This document shows, in pieces, positions 38,064 through 48,711 of a DNA stretch of 64,000 nt. Below the pieces are notes generated by a model. It saw only the letters and a list, made by a program, of their open reading frames with translations, was not told the origin of the DNA and did not search any database. Source of the DNA: Dehalococcoidia bacterium (GTDB taxonomy: Bacteria > Chloroflexota > Dehalococcoidia > Bin125); assembly GCA_022825265.1 (NCBI GenBank), contig JAJDXE010000011.1, positions 1 to 64,000 of the forward strand, read 5' to 3'. Made by a program: the position numbers and the translations under genes. Position 1 is the first letter of the stretch. Every line of letters begins with the position of its first letter.

Positions 38064-39103
38064 TACTTGGGAATCCCGTCGCTTTTGTCCGGGTAGTCGC
38101 GCGTCGACAGGCCGTGGTCGTCGTCCGACAGCGGGAAGGTCCAGGAAGTTCGGGAAATCCGCCGCACCAGCTTGGACAGCACGTCGCCGGGACCGGCCTC
38201 GACGAACAGCGTCGAGCCCTGCGCAGCCATGGTCTTCACCGCCTGCTGCCACTGCACCGGAGCCGTCAGGGCCTCAGACAACTCATTAGCGAGCTGATCC
38301 TTCGTGTGCATCAGACCGCCGGAGATGTTGCTCACGACGGGCACGACGGGATCGCGCCACTGGATCGCATGGACAGCCTCTGAAAAGTGAGCTTGCGCCT
38401 CGGACATCAAAGGCGAGTGAGAAGCAATCGAGATTGGCAACCGAACCACGCGCCGTGCACCCTGCTCATCGGCCAGGCGCATGATCTTACGCAACGGCGC
38501 TTCATCGCCCGAGACCACCGTCTGTCCTGGACAGTTGTCGTTCGCGACGACCAGTGTCCCCTCGCTCGAAGCTTCGCCGACCAACCGGCGTAACACTCGA
38601 TCGCGCAGACCAATGATCGAGGCCATACCGCCCGGTCGCAGGCTGTCTGCGGCATGCATAGCTTCAGCGCGCTGGCGGACGAGACGGAGCGCCTCATCGA
38701 AATCAACAGCCCGCGCGGCGAGCATCGCCGTGATCTGACCCATGCTGTGCCCCGAAACAACTTTCGGTGCAAGCGTCCGCCCGGCCTGCTCCCACTGGTC
38801 CCGCAATGCCTCCAGCCACGCGACCGAAGCGACGAAAATCGCCGGCTGTGAATGCGTGGTCTGGTTCAGTTCGTCGTTGGGACCGTGCTCGATCAAATGG
38901 AGCAGGTCGTAGTCGAGTACCTCGTTGGCTCGGGTGAACCACTGCTCAGCATTGGGATAGACCCGCAGAACCTTGCCTGCCATGCCGACCGACTGCGAGC
39001 CCTGTCCGGGGAACAGCAGCGCGTACTCATCGTCCGTCAGTGCCGGATGTTCACCACTTGGCGGTTCATCCGCGGCTTCCTCTGGCTGGGTCAGCGTTTC
39101 CAT
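38063..39103 (-). CDS. fabD: ACP S-malonyltransferase
   Basis: YALLFPGQGSQSVGMAGKV, VVSGHSMGQITAMLAA. Confidence 0.95.
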   Translation of the reverse strand: METLTQPEEAADEPPSGEHPALTDDEYALLFPGQGSQSVGMAGKVLRVYPNAEQWFTRANEVLDYDLLHLIEHGPNDELNQTTHSQPAIFVASVAWLEALRDQWEQAGRTLAPKVVSGHSMGQITAMLAARAVDFDEALRLVRQRAEAMHAADSLRPGGMASIIGLRDRVLRRLVGEASSEGTLVVANDNCPGQTVVSGDEAPLRKIMRLADEQGARRVVRLPISIASHSPLMSEAQAHFSEAVHAIQWRDPVVPVVSNISGGLMHTKDQLANELSEALTAPVQWQQAVKTMAAQGSTLFVEAGPGDVLSKLVRRISRTSWTFPLSDDDHGLSTRDYPDKSDGIPK

Positions 39104-39247
39104 CTCGGCTCCTGCCCGCCAACGACGTCAGGCGTCTGACGCCGTGTCTACGGGTGATCACTCAGTTTACCGACTCTGAAGGCTTCCATGGCGTCGTAAC
39201 CAACACGCAATGCGATCCAGCGAACAATACGGTGACTCGAACCAATC

Positions 39248-39291
39248 GCCCGGTGCTCGCCCGGTGCTCGCCCGGTGCTCGCCCAGTGCTC
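39248..39291. repeat. 11-bp tandem repeat, 4 copies
   Basis: (GCCCGGTGCTC)x3 + GCCCAGTGCTC. Confidence 0.85.
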
Positions 39292-39306
39292 TCCAGTCTC
39301 GATTCG

Positions 39307-40071
39307 TCAGCCCATCACCATGCCTCCGTCAACATGGATCACCTGGCCGGTGATGTACGCCCCGCCCGGACCAGCGAGGAACGCGACCAGAGGCGCCACG
39401 TCCGCCGGCTCGCCCAGCCGCTCGAGCGGGATGCGCTGCATGACATTGCCGATCACCTCCTCAGAGAGATCGGCGGTGATATCGGTCTGGATGAAGCCCG
39501 GCGCGACCAGGTTGACCGTGATTCCGCGCGAGCCCAGCTCCTGCGCCAACGAACGGGTCATTCCAGCCAGTCCGGCTTTAGCCGCGGCATAGTTGGCCTG
39601 GCCTGCGTTGCCGACCGTGCCGATCACCGAGCCAATCGTGATGATCCGACCTTTGCGCGCCCGCAGCATTCCGCGCAGCACGGATTGAGTCGCCAGAAAC
39701 GAGCCGGTCAGGTTCGTTCCCACGACCGCCTCCCAGTCGGCCGACTTCATCCGCATCGCCAGCATGTCGCGTGTGATCCCGGCATTGTTGACCAGGATCG
39801 TCGGCGCGCCGAGTTCTGATGTCACCGCCTTGGTCATCGCTGCCACCGCGTCGCTGTCCGAGATATCGGCCTGCACCACATAAGCGCGCCCGCCGAGCCC
39901 CCGGATCTCCTCGGCCACTTCTTCCGCTGCCTCGGCCGAAGACGTGTAGTTGACGCCGACATCCGCCCCCTGCGCCGCCAGTTCCAGTGCAATCGCCCGG
40001 CCAATCCCGCGGGACGCGCCCGTAACTAGCGCCACCTGACCAGAGAGCGGCAGAGCGTCGGAGTCAGCCAT
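39307..40071 (-). CDS. fabG: 3-oxoacyl-ACP reductase
   Basis: [78 protein letters not shown]. Confidence 0.93.
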   Translation of the reverse strand: MADSDALPLSGQVALVTGASRGIGRAIALELAAQGADVGVNYTSSAEAAEEVAEEIRGLGGRAYVVQADISDSDAVAAMTKAVTSELGAPTILVNNAGITRDMLAMRMKSADWEAVVGTNLTGSFLATQSVLRGMLRARKGRIITIGSVIGTVGNAGQANYAAAKAGLAGMTRSLAQELGSRGITVNLVAPGFIQTDITADLSEEVIGNVMQRIPLERLGEPADVAPLVAFLAGPGGAYITGQVIHVDGGMVMG

Positions 40072-40237
40072 GCGGCGAGGCTACCATCGATCAGCCAAGC
40101 AGGTCCCCTCAAATTCATATGTCCGTAACCAGTTGGCCGAGTCGGTCGGCGAAACTACGCAGACTGGTTCTGCGGACGGGCGCATTCCGGTTGATCTAGC
40201 CTGCTATGTCAACAGCGCCCAACAAGGGGAGTTGCCT

Positions 40238-41548
40238 ATGGATTCCGGAAATACTGCCTGGTTGCTGACATCTGCAGCCCTCGTGTTGTTGATGACGCCG
40301 GGCCTCGCGTTCTTCTATTCGGGATTGGTTCGCACCAAATCCGCCGCTGCGACGATCATGCAGTCGTTCATCATGGCCGGCGTGGCAACCGTCGTCTGGA
40401 TCATGTGGGGCTACTCGCTCGCCTTCGGCACCGACATCGGCGGCTTTGTCGGCAACCTGACCAACTTCGGTCTGCGCGGCCTTGAGCCGACGGCCGATGG
40501 GTTGGCCTTCATGGTCTTCCAGATGATGTTCGCCATCATCACGCCTGCCCTGATCACAGGCGCGTTCGTCGAGCGAATCTCGTTCAAGGCGCTGCTCGTC
40601 TTCACGGTCCTCTGGATTACCGTCGTCTACGCCCCGATCTGCCACTGGGTCTGGCACGGCGACGGCTGGCTCTTCCAGCTCGACGCCCTCGACTTCGCCG
40701 GCGGCACCGTCGTCCACATCAACGCCGGGGCAGCGGCACTTGCGGGCGCGCTCTTCGTCGGACGCCGACGCGACTCCGTCGCCGAAACTCGTCCGCACGA
40801 CGTCTCCAAGGTCGTGCTCGGTGCCGGATTGCTCTGGTTCGGCTGGTTCGGATTCAACGCGGGCTCCGCGCTTGAAGCCAACAGCTCCGCCATCAACGCC
40901 TTCGTGCAGACACAGATCTCCGCTGCCGGAGGCCTACTCGCTTGGACCTTCTTGTCCTGGAGGTACACCGGTCATCCCTCAATCATCGGTGCGGCGACAG
41001 GCGCCGTGGCTGGACTCGTGGCAATCACCCCGGCCGCCGGCTCGGTCGGCCTCTGGCCAGCCACCGATGGTTACCTCAACTTCTTCCCTGCGCTCTGCAT
41101 TGGCGTGGTCGCCTCAGTCCTCGGTTTCTACGCCGTCCGGGCGCTGCACAACTGGCGAGATATGGACGACACGTTGGATGTCTTCGCCGTCCACGGCGTC
41201 GGCGGAATCTGGGGCGCCCTGGCGATTGGCATCTTCGCCGTCGCCGAGGTGACCGGAGGCGCGAACGGGTTTATCGGCGGCAGTGCCGATCTGATTTGGC
41301 GTCAGTTCGTCGGCGTCATCGCCGCACTGGCCTGGTCGTTGGTCATGTCTTCAATCTTGTTCATCCTCGTGCAGAAGCTCATGCCACTGAGAGTCGACGA
41401 GGACGACGAGATGATGGGACTCGACCGCAGCACTCACAACGAGCCGGCCTACGAGTTCGATGAGATCGGTTTCGGCTGGGACGCTAGCGATACGATCGAC
41501 GAGGAGATTCCCAGCGGAACTGAAGCGCTGAGGAGGCTGCTGTCATGA
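40238..41548 (+). CDS. amt: Ammonium transporter
   Basis: TAWLLTSAALVLLMTPGLAFFYSGLVRTKSAAATIMQSF; HINAGAAALAGALFVG; VHGVGGIWGALAIGIFA. Confidence 0.96.
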   Translation: MDSGNTAWLLTSAALVLLMTPGLAFFYSGLVRTKSAAATIMQSFIMAGVATVVWIMWGYSLAFGTDIGGFVGNLTNFGLRGLEPTADGLAFMVFQMMFAIITPALITGAFVERISFKALLVFTVLWITVVYAPICHWVWHGDGWLFQLDALDFAGGTVVHINAGAAALAGALFVGRRRDSVAETRPHDVSKVVLGAGLLWFGWFGFNAGSALEANSSAINAFVQTQISAAGGLLAWTFLSWRYTGHPSIIGAATGAVAGLVAITPAAGSVGLWPATDGYLNFFPALCIGVVASVLGFYAVRALHNWRDMDDTLDVFAVHGVGGIWGALAIGIFAVAEVTGGANGFIGGSADLIWRQFVGVIAALAWSLVMSSILFILVQKLMPLRVDEDDEMMGLDRSTHNEPAYEFDEIGFGWDASDTIDEEIPSGTEALRRLLS

Positions 41549-41886
41549 AAAAGATCGAAGCAATCGTCCGTCCCGAATCGCTGGAACCGGTCAAGCGCAA
41601 GCTGATCGAAGCGGGCATCACCGGTCTGCACGTCGAGCGGGTCGCCGGCCACGGCTACCAGGGCGGCGTCGTCCAGGCCGGACGCGGTGGACAGTTCTAC
41701 ACCGTCGACATGATCCCCAAGGTCAAGATCATCACCGTCATCTCCGACTTCAACGTCGAGCCGGCGATCGAAGCCATCATCGCCGGCGCCCGCTCCGACC
41801 GCACCGGAGACGGCAAGATCTTCGTCACCGACGTCGAGGAAGCCGTCCGAGTTCGAACCGGAGAACGCGGCCGCGAGGTGCTCTAG
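41545..41886 (+). CDS. glnK: P-II family nitrogen regulatory protein
   Basis: MKKIEAIVRPESLEPVKRKLIEAGITGLHVERV, GQFYTVDMIPKVKI, GDGKIFVTDVEEAVRVRTGE; adjacent to amt. Confidence 0.93.
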   Translation: MKKIEAIVRPESLEPVKRKLIEAGITGLHVERVAGHGYQGGVVQAGRGGQFYTVDMIPKVKIITVISDFNVEPAIEAIIAGARSDRTGDGKIFVTDVEEAVRVRTGERGREVL

Positions 41887-41906
41887 GCCCGAGGCAACTT
41901 GTGTAG

Positions 41907-41939
41907 GGGCGCCCACAACAGTTGTCTGGGTGGGCGCCC
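41907..41939. terminator. Hairpin downstream of P-II gene
   Basis: GGGCGCCCAC-n13-GTGGGCGCCC, 10-bp stem. Confidence 0.75.
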
Positions 41940-41967
41940 TTGCGGCTTCGGCTGAGGGCTCCAAACC

Positions 41968-44532
41968 CTAGTAGATCACCTGCTCGATCAGCAGCTCGAC
42001 GTAGCGCTCATCATCGACCCCGAACTCGCCCTTGAGGATCTCCTCCGAGTGCTCCCCGAGCCCGGGGGAAGCCCTCGTGCCAAGCCGTTCGCCGTTCCAG
42101 GTGAATGGCTGGTGCTGCGTGATGAACGGCACCTCGCCCCGGTCATAGCGGAAGAACAGGTCGTGCGCGCCCTCGTCATGGACCGCCAGGTCAGCCGCCG
42201 TCTCCGCCGGCGAGGCAGGAATCCCGCGGCTCTGGAGCAACGCCGACGCCTCCCACACCTTGTGCTTCGCCGACCACTGCGAAAGCGCCGCCTCAATCTC
42301 GTCCTCCGCCGCCCTCCGACCTTCGAGAGTCAGCAGGTCGGCACGCTGCGCCAGGTCGTCGCGACCAATCAGATCGCACAACTCACGCCACTCCCGACGG
42401 TCGCGCACCGCCACAGCTAACCACGAGTCCTCACCCGATGCAGGAAACAACCCATGCGGACAGTACTCAACCGAACGATTGCCGATCCTCGGCGTATCAA
42501 CGCCGTTGATCAGGGCGTCCATCAACTCATGATCGAGCAAGTGGACGGCTGCCTCGTACTGGGCAATCTCGATCTCCTGACCCTCGCCGGTGCGCTCTCG
42601 ATGAATCAACGCTGCCATCAACAGGGAAGCGGCAATCGGAGCAAGGGTGAAGTCGGTGTGCAGCGTGCCAATGCCGATCGGCGCGCGATCAGGCTGCCCC
42701 GTGTGCCCCGCGACACCCGAGAGCGCCGTCACGCCGTTGCCGATCCCGCGATACGACTTCTTCGGTCCCGACGTGCCCATCACCGGGAACGACGCATAGA
42801 TCAGGTCGGGCTTGTGCTCCCGAAGCTCGCCGTACGTCAGGTGAAACTTCTCCATCGCGCCCGGCGCGAAGTTGTTCGTCACCAGGTCGAAGTGCGGCAG
42901 CATCTCCAGGATCAGCTCACGCGTCTTCGGATGATGCAGATTCAGTGTCAGCGAGCGCTTGTCGGTGTTCGTGTCATTGAAGAAAGCCCCCGTATCGATC
43001 GTGAAACCCGAGGGCGGGTGTGAAAACTCGCGCACGGTGTCGACACCGCTCACCGACTCAATCTTGATCACGTCCGCGCCAAGATTGGCCAGCATCTCGG
43101 TGATCAACGGTCCGGCCGCCATCCAGCAAAAGTCAAGCACCCGAACGCCCTTAAGCGGTAGCTTCGTCGCAGGACGCGGCGCGATCACAATCGGGGAGCG
43201 AATAGGTGATGCGCTAGCGACATCTCCCTCTGGACGTACGCCTTTCACGACGCCAAGGTCGATCAGCTTCCGGATCTCGCTGTCCGAGCAGCCGCCCAGT
43301 TCCCGCAACACCTGCGCCGAATGCTCGCCCAGACCAGGCGCCGGACGAGGAGTGACGCTCAGCCCAGTCGAACGGTAGGGAGAACGAGGCAGCGGCAGCG
43401 TCTGCCCCAGCACCGGATGCTCGACCTTGGGGAAGAACCCTCGCTCGTGCAGATGCTCGTCCGCCGCAATGTCCATCCCGGTCTGCACCGGCAATGCGAG
43501 GTCGGTGTTCCGTTGCGCCCGCTCGATCAACGCATCCCGCTCCTGCGCCGCGCAGAAGCGCCGAACGTGTTCCTGCATCTCCTCCTGGTGAGTAATCCGG
43601 TAAGTCGGCTTGGACCAGGGCTCGCCGATCAGCTGATCGTCGCCGGTCACCTCGGCGTACCACGCCGGGAATGCCTCCCAGGTAGTGTTGGTCGGCGATT
43701 GCAAGTAGGTCACCCACAGCTGGTCGGCGGTCTCAAACGTCACGCCCGGCGTATCGATGAAGACGATCTCACCGCTCTCGAACTCGCCCGATTCGAACGA
43801 ACCCGGACCTCGACCCACAATCGGATACCGCAGTCCTCCCGTGCCGGTCCGCTCCGCGACCATGCCGTGCCAGACGTACAGATTCGGATTGGCCGCTTGG
43901 ATGATCGTCGAGATCACCGCCTCTTGCAGAGAAATCGTCGAGGAAATCGCCTGCCCGCCCCGCGCCCGCTGAAAGATCGTCGCCACCGCCGCAGCGACCG
44001 CGAGATTGGACGACTGCTTGTAGCCCAGCTTGCCCGCCGGATAGTCCGGAGCAATATCCGGAAATCCATTACAGACGAGCTGGCTGCCCGCCGCCATCGC
44101 AATCAGGTCGGTCGCCTGCTCAGAAGGGTCATTTCGTCGGAAGACGACGTCAATGACCGATGGTCCCTCGCCCCGATGCGCCGAGTCGTGCAGTCGCTCA
44201 AAGAACCGAGACGCACCCTGAGACTTCTCCATCGGCGCAATCACCACATCAGCTTGGGACGCGAGCTGCTCAACAATGTCCCAAGACTCGTCGGCCTCCA
44301 GATCCAGCCCCAATGACTCTTTGCCCTGGTTATAGAGCAAGTGTCGCAGCGCCCGCTCGTTGCCCGGTTTGCCGTCGACCCAGGGCCCGATGCGCCGAAT
44401 CCGATCACCAGTAGCGGACTCAATCCGCACGACACGTGCGCCGAGATCAGCGAGATACCGTCCCGCAATGATCATCGACTCGTCGCCCAGATCAATGATC
44501 ACGGCGCCGTCGAGTGGTTGGTTGTTGGCCAT
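41968..44532 (-). CDS. Tandem-fused CaiB/BaiF class III CoA-transferase (two CaiB modules)
   Basis: AVIIDLGDESMIIAGRYLADLGARVVRIES and PLKGVRVLDFCWMAAGPLITEMLANLGADVIKIES in one ORF. Confidence 0.9.
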   Translation of the reverse strand: MANNQPLDGAVIIDLGDESMIIAGRYLADLGARVVRIESATGDRIRRIGPWVDGKPGNERALRHLLYNQGKESLGLDLEADESWDIVEQLASQADVVIAPMEKSQGASRFFERLHDSAHRGEGPSVIDVVFRRNDPSEQATDLIAMAAGSQLVCNGFPDIAPDYPAGKLGYKQSSNLAVAAAVATIFQRARGGQAISSTISLQEAVISTIIQAANPNLYVWHGMVAERTGTGGLRYPIVGRGPGSFESGEFESGEIVFIDTPGVTFETADQLWVTYLQSPTNTTWEAFPAWYAEVTGDDQLIGEPWSKPTYRITHQEEMQEHVRRFCAAQERDALIERAQRNTDLALPVQTGMDIAADEHLHERGFFPKVEHPVLGQTLPLPRSPYRSTGLSVTPRPAPGLGEHSAQVLRELGGCSDSEIRKLIDLGVVKGVRPEGDVASASPIRSPIVIAPRPATKLPLKGVRVLDFCWMAAGPLITEMLANLGADVIKIESVSGVDTVREFSHPPSGFTIDTGAFFNDTNTDKRSLTLNLHHPKTRELILEMLPHFDLVTNNFAPGAMEKFHLTYGELREHKPDLIYASFPVMGTSGPKKSYRGIGNGVTALSGVAGHTGQPDRAPIGIGTLHTDFTLAPIAASLLMAALIHRERTGEGQEIEIAQYEAAVHLLDHELMDALINGVDTPRIGNRSVEYCPHGLFPASGEDSWLAVAVRDRREWRELCDLIGRDDLAQRADLLTLEGRRAAEDEIEAALSQWSAKHKVWEASALLQSRGIPASPAETAADLAVHDEGAHDLFFRYDRGEVPFITQHQPFTWNGERLGTRASPGLGEHSEEILKGEFGVDDERYVELLIEQVIY

Positions 44533-44556
44533 CGGATGTCTCCAGCAGACTCGGAC

Positions 44557-45492
44557 TCAGAACATCGCAATCGGATTGATCGGCGAGGCCGTCCCGCCGA
44601 CCAGTCGCAGCGGCGCGATGGTCAGTAAAAACTCCCAGCGATTGCGTTCGGCGCAAGCCTCACCCAGCGGACCCAGCCGCGCGTTGTCGATCAGGTGCAC
44701 GCCCATGTACGTGATGATGATGTGATGAATCGGCAGAGGTGAGTCCTCGATGTTCGACGGCACGACATCCGAAACGCCGTCGCATCCGAGGATCGCCACC
44801 TCGCGCTCACGGATCCAGGGCAGCGTTTCCATCAGCAGCCCAGCCAATCCGCTAAACGGCGGCCAGGCCCCTTCCGCCTCGCGTCGCGAGTCGCGGCCGG
44901 TACGGATCATCAGGATGTCGCCCGATCTGACGGTGACCCCCTGCGCCGCCTCCGCCGCTTCAAGGTCGGCAACACCGATGCCATCACCGGGTTCCAACCA
45001 GTCGACACCCTTGAGCCGTGCGATGTCCAGCAACACTCCCCGCGTCGCGATGCCTTGCTCTCCTGCCAGGATCGAGTTTCTCTCAGCGCCGGTCGAGAGC
45101 ACGTCCGACGCCGGGAAACCGTTGTACATCTTGCCCTGATCGAGGATGTGGCAGAGCGCATCGATATGCGTGTTCGCCATCCCGTGCGGGGAAATCATGA
45201 ACCCGTCCCCCGTTGCCTCGAGCCCGCGCAGTCGGCCTTGATCACTCACATCGCCTGCGCCGGTCATGAAGTGCATCACCGGAGTCGGATTGTCCGCCGC
45301 CGGCGTCTTGGCCAGCTCGAGCGCGCAACTCACGGTCACGCCCTCCGAGACCAGCGCGGCGGCCGTCGCCGAAACCTCAGGCGTAATGAAATTGAGCGCC
45401 CCGCGTTCGTCCTCGGGACCCCACCGGCCCCAGTTCGAGAGCTCCTGCGCCATCGCATCGACATCGGCACGGGTTCCGGTCTGATCGGCCAT
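44557..45492 (-). CDS. Cyclase (kynurenine formamidase-like) family protein
   Basis: SPHGMANTHIDALCHI, LEPGDGIGVADLEAAEAAQGVTVRSGDILMIRTG; start MADQTGTRADVDAM. Confidence 0.8.
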   Translation of the reverse strand: MADQTGTRADVDAMAQELSNWGRWGPEDERGALNFITPEVSATAAALVSEGVTVSCALELAKTPAADNPTPVMHFMTGAGDVSDQGRLRGLEATGDGFMISPHGMANTHIDALCHILDQGKMYNGFPASDVLSTGAERNSILAGEQGIATRGVLLDIARLKGVDWLEPGDGIGVADLEAAEAAQGVTVRSGDILMIRTGRDSRREAEGAWPPFSGLAGLLMETLPWIREREVAILGCDGVSDVVPSNIEDSPLPIHHIIITYMGVHLIDNARLGPLGEACAERNRWEFLLTIAPLRLVGGTASPINPIAMF

Positions 45493-45704
45493 CGTCAAGA
45501 TCCTTTCCAGGGAACGGCGGTTGCGTTCCGGTGCGACTGATTCACTTGCGATCGGCAGGCAGTATGCCAGAGCGCAGACCATCAAGTCCGCTGCGGATAC
45601 AGTGATGCTCGGTCACCTGTTCCGATTCAAGCCAACTGGCATCGCGCCAATGCGGGCGGTCCGGCTGTTAGTGGGCATGGGAGGCTTCTGGAGGAAGACC
45701 CCGC

Positions 45705-47093
45705 TTGTTAGCCGCGCTTTTCGGATCGAACCGCAAGGTCTTCTACGGCTGGTACATCGTCGCCGGCGGCATCGTCATCAACATGCTGTCCGGCGGCTTG
45801 GTCATGCACTCCTTCAACTTCTACGTAGCCGAGTTGAAGAGCGAGTTCATGTGGTCGGCCACGCTGTTCGGCGTCGCCTTCATGATCACCCGCATCGAAT
45901 CGGGCGTACTCGGACCGATCCAGGGATGGCTGATCGACCGCTACGGCCCGCAGACCATGATGAGATTCGGCCTGCTCTCGACCTTTATCGGTCTCCTGGC
46001 ATTCTCGCAGCTCAACAGCCAGGCGACCTTCATCGGCTTCTACTTCATCGTCGCCATCGGAGCGTCAGTCGGCGGGTTCATGACCGTGTCCGTCGCGGTC
46101 GTCACCTGGTTCGAGCGCAAGCGCTCACGAGCGCTCGGATTCATGTCAACCGGCTTCGCCCTCGGCGGATTCATGACACCGCTGGTCAGCTGGCTCATTG
46201 AGGAAATCGGCTGGCGAAACACCGCGCTCGCCTCCGCGATCATCCTCTTCGTCGTTGGCCAGATCCTGGCCACCCTGTTCGTCCGCCGACCGCAAGACCG
46301 AGGCTTGATGAAGGACGGAGAACTCCCTCGGGATTCCGACTCTCCCCAGCAGATACTCGCTCAGGGCAACGAGTTCCGCCACCGCGACTTCACCGTCCGC
46401 GAGGCGATGCGCACCAAGGCGTTCTGGGGACTGGCGCTGGCTCATGGCGCGCCGCTGCTGGTCGTCTCGGGAGTCTTCGTCCACTTCGCCTCGCTGGTGA
46501 TCGAGATCGAGGGCCTCACCGTCGTCCACGCCAGCCTGGCCTACACCGCAATGAACGTTGCCCAACTCGTCGGACAGGTCGGCATGGGCTACATGGGAGA
46601 CCGATTTTCCAAGCGCATGCTTCTGATCCCCGCCATGTTCGGCCACGCCGGCGCAGCCGTGATGCTCGCCTTTGCCACATCGTTCGAAATCGTGATGCTG
46701 GCAGCGATCATCAACGGCCTCGCCTGGGGATCACGGGCGCCGCTAATCACCGGCCTTCGAGCCGACTACTTCGGCGCCTCCAACTTCGGCAAAATCATGG
46801 GCTGGTCCTCGATCGTCATGTCGACCTTCATGACCGTCGGAGGGTTCCTCTCCGGAGTGTTGTTCGACGCCACCGGCAGCTACACCGTCCCCTTCGTCGT
46901 GCTGGGCATCGGAGCCCTGACCGGCGTCCTCTGGGTCGGGATGTCCGGCCGGCCGAGACTGCCCGGCGTCAGAGTCATGACCGCCAGCGGACCGCTCCAA
47001 CGTGCCCAACCGATCGCCATGTTCCGACCAAACCGACCAGCATCGAGCCTGGTCGTCCGCGAGGCGCCTCAGCAACCCGAGGTCAAGCGCTGA
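45705..47093 (+). CDS. MFS transporter (paralog 1 of a tandem triplet)
   Basis: KVFYGWYIVAGGIVINMLSGGLVMHSFNFY; DFTVREAMRTKAFWGLALAHGAPLLVV. Confidence 0.9.
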   Translation: MLAALFGSNRKVFYGWYIVAGGIVINMLSGGLVMHSFNFYVAELKSEFMWSATLFGVAFMITRIESGVLGPIQGWLIDRYGPQTMMRFGLLSTFIGLLAFSQLNSQATFIGFYFIVAIGASVGGFMTVSVAVVTWFERKRSRALGFMSTGFALGGFMTPLVSWLIEEIGWRNTALASAIILFVVGQILATLFVRRPQDRGLMKDGELPRDSDSPQQILAQGNEFRHRDFTVREAMRTKAFWGLALAHGAPLLVVSGVFVHFASLVIEIEGLTVVHASLAYTAMNVAQLVGQVGMGYMGDRFSKRMLLIPAMFGHAGAAVMLAFATSFEIVMLAAIINGLAWGSRAPLITGLRADYFGASNFGKIMGWSSIVMSTFMTVGGFLSGVLFDATGSYTVPFVVLGIGALTGVLWVGMSGRPRLPGVRVMTASGPLQRAQPIAMFRPNRPASSLVVREAPQQPEVKR

Positions 47094-47118
47094 GGATCGA
47101 GCCTTACCCTCGCGGTTG

Positions 47119-48459
47119 ATGCCCAAGATCTTCTACGGCTGGTACATCGTCGGCGCCGGACTGATCATCAACATGTTGATCGGCGGCCTGACGATGAATG
47201 CCTTCGGCTTCTACGCCGCAGCGCTCAAGGACGAGTTTGGCTGGTCGGCGACCATCTTCGGCATCGCAGCCGCCGTCACCCGCGTCGAGTCAGGCCTGCT
47301 CGGTCCGATCCAGGGCTGGATGATCGACCGCTTCGGACCGCGCTCAATGATCCGCCTGGGCATCACCACAACGGCCCTGGGCATGATCCTCTTCGGAATC
47401 CTCTGGGATCAGGCCTCGTTCATCGGCTTCTACATCCTGCTCTCGATTGGCACCTCGATCGGCGGCTTCATGACCGTCTCGGTCGCCGTCGTCACCTGGT
47501 TCGAGCGCAAGCGCTCTCGCGCGATCGGATTCATGTCGATGGGCTTCACCTTCGGAGCATTGGTCTCGGCGGTCGTCAGCGTGTTGATTCTCGGCATTGG
47601 CTGGCGCGAAACATCGTACGCGACCGGCGTCTTCTTGTTGGTCGTCGGCTGGGGACTCTCATTCCTCTTCACGCGTCACCCGTCCGACAAGGGACTAGAA
47701 GTCGACGGCGGAGTCGACGATGCGTCAACCGGTGCCGCCGTTGTTCGTCATCTTGAGAATCCGTTTCGGCACCGGGACTTCACCGCGCGAGAGGCGCTCA
47801 GAACGCGAGCGTTCTGGGGCCTCGGACTCGCCCACGGAGCGCCGCTCATGGTCGTCGGCATGTGGATAGGCCATGGAGTCCTGCACATCGACGAGCTGCC
47901 GGGATTTCAAGCCAGCGACGCCGCAATAGTCGTCACCGTGATGGTCGTCACCCAACTGGTCGGACAGGGCCTGTCCGCCTGGGCGGGAGATCGCTTTCCC
48001 AAGAGGCCCCTGTTGGTGCTCTGCATGATCGGCCATGCGCTCGCCGGAATCGCGCTGGCCCTGGCCACCGGATGGTGGATGTTGATGGCCTTCGCCGTCC
48101 TCAACGGCGTCGCTTGGGGCGCTCGAGGAACCCTGATCACATCACTACGCGCCGACTACTTCGGCGCCTCCCAGTTCGGCCGGATCATGGGTTGGACCTC
48201 AATGGTCATGATGCCCTTCATGACCATCGGCATGCTCGGCTCCGGCATCATGAGAGATATCTTCGGCAGCTACGACCTGGCCTTCATCATCTTCAGCATT
48301 GGCGCCGGCACCGGCGTGATCTGGATCCTCATGTCCACCCGCCCCCGACTGCCCGGACCGCCGCGGTTGCCCGTGGTCCCGTCGCTGCCGCCCGCCGCCC
48401 GGATGGTCGTCGCCGCCCGTCCCAACCAGCCCGGTGGGATCTCAAGAAGCCGGCACTGA
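47119..48459 (+). CDS. MFS transporter (paralog 2)
   Basis: MPKIFYGWYIVGAGLIINMLIGGLTMNAFGFY; DFTAREALRTRAFWGLGLAHGAPLMVV. Confidence 0.9.
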   Translation: MPKIFYGWYIVGAGLIINMLIGGLTMNAFGFYAAALKDEFGWSATIFGIAAAVTRVESGLLGPIQGWMIDRFGPRSMIRLGITTTALGMILFGILWDQASFIGFYILLSIGTSIGGFMTVSVAVVTWFERKRSRAIGFMSMGFTFGALVSAVVSVLILGIGWRETSYATGVFLLVVGWGLSFLFTRHPSDKGLEVDGGVDDASTGAAVVRHLENPFRHRDFTAREALRTRAFWGLGLAHGAPLMVVGMWIGHGVLHIDELPGFQASDAAIVVTVMVVTQLVGQGLSAWAGDRFPKRPLLVLCMIGHALAGIALALATGWWMLMAFAVLNGVAWGARGTLITSLRADYFGASQFGRIMGWTSMVMMPFMTIGMLGSGIMRDIFGSYDLAFIIFSIGAGTGVIWILMSTRPRLPGPPRLPVVPSLPPAARMVVAARPNQPGGISRSRH

Positions 48460-48545
48460 GCGACACCCACCGATCGAGAAGTCCGTTGTGTCGCCGTTAG
48501 CACACAGGTTCCTGATCGCTGAAAGGTGCCTGGGATTCCTGTAGG

Positions 48546-48557
48546 GTACATGTGTAC
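48546..48557. promoter_or_regulatory. Short palindrome upstream of MFS gene
   Basis: GTACA-TG-TGTAC. Confidence 0.3.
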
Positions 48558-48711
48558 TGAATAACAACAGCGAATCGAGCAAATCGTGCGTTCTTCAACC
48601 CATCCGACCACTTCGTACACACGGTCCTCAGCGCTGATGCCCGGTCCAACCTTCAGACGCACATCGAAAAGCGCCGAAGAAACCTGAAAAAACCTGAAAG
48701 AGTTTCGGGCC

